Positions 1-12,500 of a stretch of 39,228 nucleotides of DNA are shown one piece after another (the first letter of the stretch is position 1; each line of letters opens with the position of its first letter). The DNA is taken from assembly GCF_000003605.2 (NCBI RefSeq), contig NW_003113961.1, positions 425,201 to 464,428 on the forward strand. Direction: 5' to 3'. Origin of the DNA: Saccoglossus kowalevskii (lineage: Eukaryota; Hemichordata; Enteropneusta; Harrimaniidae). The position numbers and the translations under genes were made by a program. Below the pieces are notes generated by a model. That model was not told the DNA's origin and made no database searches. It saw nothing but the letters and a program-made list of their open reading frames with translations.

Positions 1-380
1 GTGAAAATGATTTTCTTTTTACTAAAAAAAGGACATATTATAATTAGATATCCAGCTCTGACTGATCCAAATATTTCATTTTGCAAATACATAAAATTAT
101 TATTCCTTAGACAAACTTACCTACAAAGTAATCTTCAAAAACAAACAAAGCCTTCTAACTCAGTGAGTGTCTATTTTGTACAAATCTAACTCAAGTTTAG
201 AAGGGCCACTTACATTCATATTCTGAAATAACTTTTACCGGTATATTACCCTTCAACGATTTCAACCTAGTAAAATTTTAAGTGCCAACGAAATTTTGCA
301 ATTTTTATTTGTTTTACGAAATTTAAGCAGTTTACAAGTAAATTAAATTATAAAAAGCAAACAGCAAACACTATACTTAC
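1..380. other. Intron after unit 64 (runs off the window)
   Basis: AT-rich sequence below the unit 64 donor. I see no acceptor or EGF-like coding in it, so it is intronic, and the rest of the gene lies outside. Confidence 0.75.
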
Positions 381-509
381 AGTTTTCACACAGTGTACCA
401 GTATAACAGCCAGTACAGGTGCAGCTGTAAGCGTTACAATTTCCTGGTACACTCAGAGATCCACAATACCCTCCATTCAAACAGGGATTCGGCTGACATG
501 GGTTGATTA
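381..509 (-). CDS. Exon: EGF-like unit 64, last exon in window
   Basis: 129 nt, the longest single-unit exon, with eight residues between C3 and the loop Cys (GSLSVPGN). The peptide begins [15 protein letters not shown]. Eight cysteines. It ends at a GTAAGTAT donor, phase 1, so the gene continues beyond the left edge. Confidence 0.92.
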
Positions 510-3500
510 CTTAAAAAGAAAAAAAAACGAAAATGGTTTCATATAAGCATTCACTAAAAAGTAATAACATCATTCACTACAAACATGAATAAAAAAATTA
601 TATACTAGTTTTGTAATTATTCATCTGTCAGTGTAAGTCAGTTAAAGTGAGACATGTTACAATTAAACTGTAACAACTGGTGTGTCTGCATTCTGAATTG
701 AAAATCAGTGATACTTTCAAGATATCAGACGCAGTGCAATATGAAAAAGTTCTACAAAATTGAAATACATGTAAGGTTGAATGAGAATAGTACACAACCA
801 CACTAACCTCAGATACTACTGCTATATTTGCTCTATTAGAAGCACATGTGCTTACATGAATCACAGAGGTGTGTGTATGGTCAAAACAAATAATAATTTT
901 AAAGCGGGAGAGTTATCCCCTGTGAATGCGTCAGATGGCCATAGCATGTCATTGTTTACAAACAAGTGTCTACCTATGAGCCTTTGCATGTGTTGTTATC
1001 ATCCTTCTGGACTCCATTCCCCGCAAGTGCGCAGGTGACAACCCTCTCGCTTTAACTATCCAGTATACAATTCAAGTAACTGTAGGTTTACATGTGATTC
1101 TACTGGAGATGCATAAATAAAGCAAATGCGGTACCATAAACATCTCCACATAATCTGATGCTACACATCTGATACTCTGTAATCCATGATACTTTGCAAC
1201 ACTTTTGAAGCACTGCATTTCACATGATTGTATCTACACCATTCCTTATTTGGAGGTGAATGTCCAAATATAGAAAGCACACAGTTCAACAATGCTAATA
1301 TTACCTGCAACAATTTTACTAAATATTTGTTTGACAATTCTACCATTACATCTAACAGCATGGTAATACCACAAAGTATGCACTCAATCAGTTGGAACGG
1401 TAAAGAATCAAAGCAATCTGTCCCACCAAATACACCTCAGTCAATTATCTTTGAGGTTTTTATACAGTTTATAATATCCTTAATATAATATCCATATCCA
1501 ACTAAATCTGATAAGTAGGTTTATATTAATGATAGGAGGCAGGTAGAATAAATGATGAAGTTCACTTACGTGATTCACACCATACACTAGTGTAGCAGCC
1601 CGGGCATGAACAGGTGAAATCCGTACAGGAGTTTGGAACAGGACTACAGGTTCCACCATTTTGACACTGACTTGGCTGACATGGGTTCAACACTGAATAG
1701 GGAAAGAAAACAAGTAAGATTTTGCTTTGCCAATACACAGTGGATGTGCCACTTCAATAACACTTCCTCACAAAATAACTCTCTCTATATAATCAATAAA
1801 ATTGCAATTATTAATATTAATTATAAAATGCATTCACCTGAAAATATAATAATTGATTTGTGAATTAATAATACATACATGTTTCACAGTTAGGACCGGT
1901 ATAGCAGCCAGGACATTGACAACTATACGAATTACAGGAGCCTGCTTGAGCTACACAAATACCACCATTCAAACATGGGTTCGGAGAACATTGATCAATT
2001 CCTGTTATGATAGAAATAAATAACTTTAATACTTGCTACCTCCTACAAGTGTAATCACAGAAAGTGTGGGTATAGAAGACATGCATAACTGTGCGACAGA
2101 ACAAACTCTGGCTTTGTTATTTTAATAGTTGAACTACTGTAAATGTCCTATGCAAATGATAGGAACTCTACTAAAATATATTACAAGTAATGGTGCTTAC
2201 TAGTACTGCAGTCAAACCCAGTAAAGCATTGCTGACAATAACAGCTGAAGTCTGTACATGAACCTTGTTCTGGTATACAGAAACCACTATTCTGACATGG
2301 GTTCGGCTGACATGGATTCTGAGCTGAAAGTAGACAAACATTAAAAATAAAATTTGTTTATTCTCCTTTTACTCTTAACATCATATAGCATATTGAAATC
2401 AGATAAATGGAATCAAAGGCTTGTGGTCCACAGTGCGGGAAATCTACTGAAATCACTGATAATTGAACTCATACCTATTTCACAAGAGTCACCAATGAAA
2501 CAACCAGTACACTGACATGAAAAATCCTGGCACGTATTCTGGTCTCCTATGCAGATGCCACCATTCAGACATGGGTTACCATCACAGGGATTCACACCTG
2601 CAGAAAAAAAAATAATAAAATTACATAAAAACATGCAATGTATTCTTTTATATCTATGGTTTTATGAGAACACTTAAAAAACTGAAAATTGACTCAAATC
2701 TTTTCTGTTGGCTCCAAAATTAGGGTTCATTTCCAGAAATATTGAAGAGTAGGAGTGCAGAGAAATTTGGGCAAGAAAGTTTGAATGTGAAAGGGTTAAA
2801 ACTCACTAATGCACATTACAACATTACTTACGAATCGCACAAGTGGTTCCTGTCCAGCAGGTATCAGGGCATACACAGGAATAATCAGTGCAGGAACCAG
2901 CTCTCTGTGAGCACACACCAGAATTCAAACATGGATTTGGACTGCATGGGTTTTGTACTGCAACAAATTAAAACACATAATTACATGCACATGAGCGTAA
3001 CCTAGATTATATACATAAAATAAAAAACAAGGAAAAAAATTAACTGTTAAACAAGCACAGTAAATGTATGTGTTATGCCCATCATTGATCAATTTATCAG
3101 TTTTCAAGAACAAAAATGAAATTTGTTGAAAGCACTTGCGAGTGGTTCACTGATTAGCATATGGGGTAAACAATATAGAAAGTGGTAAGTAACTCTTACG
3201 TGTTTCACAGTTGTTTCCAGTATAGCAGCCAGAACAGATACACTGGTAGGAGTTACATGATGAACCACTCTTAACGCAGGTACCACCATTCTGACAAGGA
3301 GCTGCTTGGCATGGGTCAATCACTGTAAAGAAAAGGCATTATTCAAAATATGTAGCCTTATATGTTTTGTTTTTGTGTACAATTAAACATGGCTTTATTT
3401 TTGCCATGTTAGGCTTGGAAAAAAGTTGTCAGCTTCCTTATAAACTGATGGGGACACAGTTTTAGATCAAGATAGCTAATTCAGCTAATTTGTAGGCTAA

Positions 3501-6500
3501 TTTAGATCAAGATAATAGCTAATATGTAGGCTAATTTACCGGTAGATCTAGGGTAGTTAATTTCACTAATATATCAGCTAATTTAGATCAAGATAGCTAT
3601 CGGTAATTCAGCTAATGTAGGCTAATTTAGATCAAGATATAGCTAATTCAGCTATAATGTAGGCTAATTTAGAACAAGATATAGCTGATTCAGCTAATAT
3701 GTGGGCTAATTTAGATCAACTTATAGCTAATTTAGCTAATATGTAGGCTAATTTAGATCAATATATAGCTAATTTAGCTAATATTTAGGCTAGTTTAGAG
3801 CAAGATATACCATAGCTAATTAAGCTAATATGTCAGCCAATTTAGAACAAAGATAGCTAATTCAGCTAAAATGTGGGCTAATTTAGATCATGACATTTTT
3901 TTAAATATATTAATGTTCAGCATCATGCATTGTGCCAAATTTTCTAACATTAATATCATAACGGTTCTTTTGTATCTTCTAATCTTTTGTAATATTGCAC
4001 ATTAATTGAGGACTATTCTTACATGTTTCACAGTTATCACCAGTGTAGCAGTTGACACAAAAACACGTATAGGCCACACAACCCTGGAAATCAGGCTGGC
4101 AGTAACCACCATTTAGACATGGACTTGGCTGACATTGGTTGATGCCTGGAAAGAAATTGAAATACTTTATTTATACCAAATAGTTAGAATGGTAATTAAA
4201 AAAAAAAAAAATTTTTTGTTTATATACTCATACATACGCTGTTCACAGAAACTTCCAGTGAAGCACTCTGGACATGTGCACTGAAATTCAGTACAGGAAC
4301 CATCTAACGCAGAACATACACCCCCATTCAGACAACGATTCGGTTGGCAAGGATCAAGAACTGAAAAAACAAAACAATTGTAGACAATAAGTACAAATTT
4401 TATTATTATGTGGCTGTTTCAAATCAAGTCTTCAAAACATTATAATATAAATCAAAAAGCCCAAAGCTGAAAAAATAATAATTATGACATTGAAAAATTA
4501 TTTGTAATTGCCAGATAATAATAAATATAATTTCAGTATTTCAACATCCATACTAATGATCCATATTACAATTTCAGGGAACCACACCCACTCTAGCTTT
4601 CCTTTGACGTGTTGACATGTTGATAATGTTTACACCAAAGCAATAATGTCTGTTGCTTATGTGATAACTAAAGGTACTTACGTGTTTGACAAGAACCACC
4701 AGTATAACACGATTGACATTGACAATTGAAAGCAACGCAAGACCCAGCTACTTTAGAACAGATGCCGCTGTTTTGACAAGGATTGGGCTCACACTGATTT
4801 TTCACTGGTTAAAAAAAAAAATAGGTAAAAGCAAATGTCACTTTTACTTCATTAAATAATGTGAAATCTTGTAATGTCAAGTAATACACATTCATGTAAA
4901 TAATGCAATAATGTAATCGAAAGTAATGCAAAATTTTGTAATATCAAGTAATACATAATCTTGTAATTTCAAGTAATGCACAATATTGTAATGTCATGTA
5001 ATGCACAATCTTGTAATGTTAAGTAGCACACAATCTTGTAATGTCAAATAACACACAATCTTGTAATGCCATGTAAAGCACAATCTTGTAATGTTAAGTA
5101 ACACACAATCTTGTAATGTTAAGTACCGTAATGAACAATCTTGTAATGTTAAGTACCGCAACGCACAATCTTGTCAAGTAATGTAAAATTTAATTTAAGA
5201 GGCAGAGCAACATTTGTATTTCTGTGAAATCTTCATTTTTTTTTTAAATTTGCTGTAAGTGTAGTTACAATACTCAGTAGTTACCAATACTCTTACTTTT
5301 TGATTTCACAAGACATTAATTAAATGCTGCGGGTATGCTGACCAACACTTGTTGCCTGAGCTTGTCACTCAAATCACCTTATCAGTTACTCACTGATTTT
5401 ACATTAGCTAGACAAAAGCAGCAGATTACATTTAATTGCTGCTTTACTGACAATATAATACTCACATATTTGACACTCGTCACCTTCATAGCAGCTTGTA
5501 CACTGGCATGAATACACAAGACATGACACTTGCTGACAAAAACCATTATTCTGACAAGGATTTGGTTGACATGGGTTCAGATCTAAAACAAAAATTAATG
5601 TATTCATATTATAGTCGACATCACAATTAATAAAGTTGTTAATGATTACCGGTTTTCATTTTTTTTTTTACTTATAACTTGATTTGCTTTATTTACTGTA
5701 AAATACTGGAATTAATTTTCGCTGAAAAGATTTTGTGGGTGTTATGTATAGAATTTATTTTCACTGATTTTTTATAAGTTGAATGTAAAATATAGGAATA
5801 AAAGTATATTCACTGGATTTTATTTTCACTGAATCATTCCTTCAGCGAAAATTAATTCCAAGCGAAAACAGAGTATTTTACAGTAGTTCTTTGCTGTTAA
5901 CAACTATGAAAGATGGTAAATACTTCATTCCATATTCAGTTTAATTACCAGTTTCTTAAAGTTGCTAATTACATGTACCATTTCGTAAAAAAACTATGCT
6001 GTTTTTTTCAACAGATCATATTCGACATTGATAATTCACTTCCACATTGTGATACCAGAATGGCTTTGTGAAATAATGGGGAACTGCATCTATACAACAC
6101 AGCATTTTGATTGGTTAATAACAGGACATATTAGGTCAAAGGACGTTGTTTGCAGGTCAAATCATGCAAGAAAACATCATTGTGGAAATTGCTTTGCATT
6201 CAACAAAGAAGATAAGAGTGAAGAGTGATTTCAACTTAATGTGTTCCAACAGACTAATAATTTTACCTATGCGTGCAATAAACTCTTTAACAATGCTCAC
6301 ACTGCAAGTTATTGATTTTTGATGGACAATCTGCTTTCTGAAAACAAATACCGATATATATATGCACCATATATGCTATCTAATATTTTTGTAATCACTA
6401 ATTTTTACTTGACCACTTCAAAACTTCATCGTAATTTCTAAAACCTCGACTGTAATTTTTCAAAGTAGTTGAAATTTTACGATAGCATCACTAAGGCCAA

Positions 6501-9500
6501 GCAACTTTCACAGTATGCCTCACGAGTAAATAAAACTGGCTCTTCAAATAAATGAAAATAACCCTTACATGTTTCACAAATATTTCCAGTATAGCAGCTA
6601 GTACACTGGCAAGTAAAATCTGTGCAGGAACCGGGAGTTGGTATACAGACACCACCGCTTTGACAAGGATTTGGTTGACACTGATTCACGGCTACAAAGA
6701 TTAATGCAAACAATATTATTACAAGACACTGCGAAAAATATAGCAATGATAGAAATGTAAAAGTACAATTATAATATTAACCAGCCTTTGGAGTGAGCGT
6801 GAGTAACTACAGGCACAGGTGCATATCATTTGTACTTACGAGTTGTGCAGGTGAGTCCTTGGAAGCATTCTGTACACTGACAAGTGTAAAGTAAACAAGA
6901 TCCTGTCTGGGCAAAGCATACACCCTGGTTCTGACAAGGATTCGGAGAACACTGATCAATCGCTGTAGTATACAATATTGTAAAATGTTATTGTACAGCA
7001 GAAAATGATGAATTACTTCGAGAGTAAAAATTTTGATGATAAGCTATTAGGTCTATGCATGTCAACTAATAGAGAAAAACACATGTCATCTTACAGTAAA
7101 TTTACTGTCTAGACTTTGAACTGAATGTAAAGGGTTAAACAAGCTGAAAGAATTACCTGTAGCACACTCAGAACCCGTCCAACATTGCTGGCAGTAGCAG
7201 CTAAATTGATCACATGTGCCAGCTACCGGAATGCAGAATCCCTCATTTAGACAAGGATTTGGACTGCACTGGTTGATGACTGGAATGAAATATGGAAAAT
7301 GCAGTGGAATTTATGATAATGTTTGGTGTGGGAGGAGGGGGAATGGAGTACTGAAGATAAGATGGAAAGCTACAGGCATACAATAATGGTCTAAATCACA
7401 GCTGGTAGTAACAATAATTCAATTTTTTATAAAAACGATGAGAAATGTAGAAGAAACAAACTGCCACTGTGGATCAATCACTTGAGATAGAGTAGTTTTC
7501 TGCAAGTTTATAAGAAAGCACACTTACATGTTTCACAAACGTCGCCTTCGTAACAACCTGAGCACTGGCACATGAAATCTGTACACGAGTTCGCTATGGC
7601 AATACAGGCACCACCATTCAGACATCGGTTAGGTTGGCAAGGATTTTGAACTGTGGATGAAAAAAATAGAAGATAATTTATCAGTTTTGGAAAATTAATT
7701 TGAATAGCTTAAAAATAAAACAAATGCTCAAATTTACGAAACTTTCCAGATAATTCCATACATACAGCACTTGTCTGACTTACCGGTAATGACCATGCCT
7801 GACTAAGTACCAAACCTTCACCTTTGGGACATTTCTATTTTTGCGGTTATGTTTGGCAAAGCGCTCATCCCCTCAAAAATGCTCCGATTTTGACTGTCAA
7901 GTCACAAAATGTGATTTTTGATCATTGTTCGACTTTTCTGAATGCTGGTAATGAAATCTATATAATACAGCATAGACATCAGCCACCGTGTGTATGTGTA
8001 GACCACAGTAACTGTGCGCAAACTATGCTTCTATGCATCAATACTTCATTCCATATTCAGTTTACCCTTCAAAAACTACTAATTACCAGTTTTTTCAACA
8101 TATTTGGTTTTCCGTAAAGGCTTTCAGCAGGTGGTGTGTGGAAATAAAATAACTGAATATACTTACGTTGTTGGCAGTTGCTTCCAGTGTAGCATCCCAC
8201 ACAGGAACACTGATATGTTGTACATGTCAGTTGATTACAAGTACCACCATTTAAGCATGGATTCTGTGCGCATGGGTTTTGTACTGAAATAAAGAGAAAC
8301 ATCACTGATTCTTGGTAGACCTCGTAGTGTGCATATAAAGAAATCCACCTGAATTCAGGAATACCAGGCTTGCAGCATGTCAGGGAATGTGGCAACATAT
8401 TTTGTATAATGAGTTTCAGTTACAAATATTTTATCAGATTGCATTCAATTTGGCTTATGAGAGAGAAAGATGTATATCCAAGCATTACAACATTTCACAA
8501 TTTAATTGACAATCACATTAACTAAAACTAACGAGATACTATGAAATGCAATTACCCTGGTAGAATCATTTTTGTTTTCCACATTTTTGAACCCACCTGA
8601 CACAAAAGTTTCAGTGAAGGAATTGCTCATAAGCCAAGTGATTCTAAAAATGACAGCCTTTATAATAGACAAACTCATCTGAAGAAAATAATTCAGATTT
8701 ATTACTTTAAAGAATCATAACCAACTAAAATACTCACAAACATCACATGTAAGTCCAGTATAGCATCCATCACAGCTGCACGTATAGATAAAACAGGAAC
8801 CCTGAATAGGCTGGCATGTTCCGCCATTCTGACAAGGATTTGGACTACACTGGTCAAGCCCTTCAATAAAACACCATTTCAGTTAGATTACATGGTAAAT
8901 GATTTCTGAATAAATGATAAATCATATACTTTAAGTTAAAGCCAATGTTGAAAATAAAAACTTACTGGTTTCACAGTTGGTACCAGTGTAACATTGTTGA
9001 CACTGGCACTGATAGGTGGAACATGATTGTTGCAGGCAGACAGCACCGTTCTGGCAAGGGTTTGGCTCGCAGGGATTTAGGACTATCAACCGGAATATAA
9101 CGTAGAAAAAAAAAACATTGATCAGAAAAGAATGAATGTAATGAATGATTATTTTCCACTGGATCTTTGACAGAGATTTTAATGTATATCGTGAAAGTTG
9201 TGATGTTGTACAGTGAATTAAAAAAATATAAAAATCCAGGTGATAATCTTAATTTTTTGTAAGAAACTACAAATATGTTATGATGTAAATGTAATTAAAT
9301 TGTGTTACACTAAAAACCAAATACTGACACATTGTAATATTTATAAAGAAAATATATGTGACTTACGAGTCTCACACAGGTCGCCGGAGTAGCACCCACT
9401 GCAAATACACGTAGTCGCAACACAACCATTGTCAGATTGTTGGCAAAAGCCACCATTGAAACAAGGATTTGGTTGACATGGATTGATTCCTGGACAACAC

Positions 9501-12500
9501 AAAGAACAGGCATGAGTAATAAACTGAAAACTGCAGACCATTATGAATCAACCACAAAAACACATTATTTGAAGTATACACCTGATGAATAAGATAGTTA
9601 AAATGAAGTTTATTGTTCCACATATTATTTTGCATTTGTATATCCGATAATTACCATAAAACATAATATAATTGTTTTTTTATTCTAAAAGCAATAATGC
9701 TTGCAATGTAGCCAATTAGCCATTGATATTGCTGGTTAGGTGTACGAAACAAATTCATGGACATAGTTATCTCCTTAGACATCAATGTTAACAAATCCAG
9801 CCACCGGTAGCGTAGTCATTGTTGCATTGAACATATAATTTGTAGACCCGAGTTCAAATTCTATCTTAGGCTGAACACCAAAAGCAAGTCAACCGATACT
9901 CCATTGAGTGCACCACAGACTGAATGGGAAGGCCAATTTCATTCATTCACTATCGAATGTGACTTTGGGGGAATCTTGGTTAATGTCTACAGATACTTGT
10001 GATTGACCAGGCGTTCTTGATGCCAGAATAGCGCAATAAATTGCCATTATGATAAGAAGATGATCAAACAGCCATGTCACGTAGACCACAAAATAGCCTA
10101 GATATTTGACTTCTGAAGTTTGTATAGACCATGGAACTATAAACCCCGGGGTTTATAGTTCCATGTATAGACTTACTTGATTCACAGCTCTGTCCCGTAT
10201 AGCAATCAGCACATATACATGTATACTGGTTACAATTGGTGGCTTGGCAAGTAGCACCATTGAGACACCTGTTAGGTTCACAGGGATCCAGTACTGAAAC
10301 AAAAAACATGAATAACAAACCACAAATATTAACTAAAACATGTTAGTATAATCAATGTTATATTATACATATTATTTTTGTTGTTGTGCTAAAATAACAA
10401 TATCATGGCGTATGTGAATATTATAGAATCAGTATAGCAATTATTGAAGTTTGTAAAATGAATTAAAAAGATTTTCCTAAATGTCAGCTTTGAAATAAGT
10501 GTTCAAAAATATGTCAATGCCACATTGTTCATATCTTCCGTATTAGCTCCATACAGAATGTCTGTGTTCCTAACTGGAATGCTAAATACATTGATGCTTC
10601 TGAAGATTAGTGTAAATAAACTTTGAGGGATTCTGTAAACATACTTTAGGATATAAAACTGATTAACAGCACTCATTAGCATAGCCACACCTTCAATAAA
10701 CAATTGCCAGCAAGGGCAACTGAATTTGAATTTTTTTGAGTTTTGAATGCATTAAAAAGTTACTTGTTTTCTAAATGTAAGTTTTCCCTGGAAACAAAGT
10801 CATGTTACTCACATGTTTCACACATATTGCCTGTATAACAGCCAGGACAAAAACAGTTAAAGCCTGTGCAGGTACCAGCAATAGGATTACAGGTACCACT
10901 GTTCAGACATGGGTTGGGATCACACTGATTCATCACTGTAAAAATTAAAAAATAATCATTGATAATTTATTCTAAAAATTAGTAGTTGCAGTCATGTCAG
11001 AAACATTCATGAAAATTATAAATGTTAAACTTCATTTTGGGAATTAAAGATAATTTTGAAAAAATGTAACACTGATCAAAGTAAAATGTAGCATAGACAA
11101 TTGCATAACAAATCCTAACCCGTCTTTATCAGTCTGACCATGGAGCTCCATGGTCTGACCAGAGAATTATTAGTAAAAAGCTAGTTCAACATTGTTGGAA
11201 ACATTTTTTTCTCACGTAATATATCAATGTGACTGATTATTTTCATCAGAGCAAGGATGAATATGCATTTGATGATTTTTGTTTTAATTAGTGTGACAGC
11301 TAGTATGTGGTACTTACATATTTCGCAATTGGTACTGGTGTAGCAGCCTGTGCAATAACAGGTATACAACACACAGGATCCTTGTACTTGCTGACAGATA
11401 CCACCATTACGACAAGGACTGGAGTCACATGGATTGATAACTACAATAACAAAGAACATCAAGAATTATAAATTATGGCTTCAAAAGTAAAATACTGTTC
11501 GTACATGAAGAATAATTACACTTAGTGTCTTTGACGTATAAAGTGAAATGTCTCATATTACAAAATGCAGCAGTTAAAATATTCATAAGATATCTGGGTC
11601 AGAAGTTTCCTGCCAATTATAACCAAAAATTGTCATGAAGTCTGTGAAGTACATACAAATACTAACCCTTTTCCCCATAAACTATTTGTATATCTGCATT
11701 GATATATTGTTATATATTCATACTAAATTATACAACTATTTTTTTCATTGTTATTAATTTTGTTTTGTAGTTATTATAGTGACCTTACTGATACTGTAAA
11801 ACCATATAATTTGTTTTGAGCAATTCCACTGTGTTTTAAGTTCACAACTTGGCAGGAAACAATGATTTTTATTCTTTTTTTACATGTTTATGTAAATTTC
11901 ATTTAGCAAGTTTTACTAACCTGCAAAAATAGCAAAATCAAAAACTAGTGAATAATTTAATATTTACAGTAAATCAGTGTTGTGTCAATAAATTTAAAAT
12001 ATATATATTAATATATATTCCCAAGTCAAGGATAAATACACATGTGATAACAAAAAAATATTCTTGTTTTCTCTTTGTGTATCTTAAAGGGCGGTGGTCG
12101 TCACGCCGCGTTCTGTTCGATATGGGACTCATAGCAACGTATACAACGCGTGTAAAATACATTGTTTATTTACATGAAATTCAAACACACGCTGCTTGGC
12201 GACCTACGCGCTTTAATTGGATTGTGGGAAAATCGATGTTTATCAACACAAATGTCACGCATGTGTGGGGAGGCGACCACCACCCTTTAATGTGATTGTA
12301 ATTGAAGAGAATTAAAATTGTCCATTGTGTGAGTGCGAATATATAAATGTACCGACTTACATATCTCGCAGCTTCTACCGGTGTAGCATGTGGGACACAT
12401 ACAAGTGTAGTCGACGCAGGAACCGGGTAGTTTGGACACAAGTACCGCCATTTGCACATCGTGAACCCTGGCAAGGATCTTGAACTGTTATAGGTAAAAT

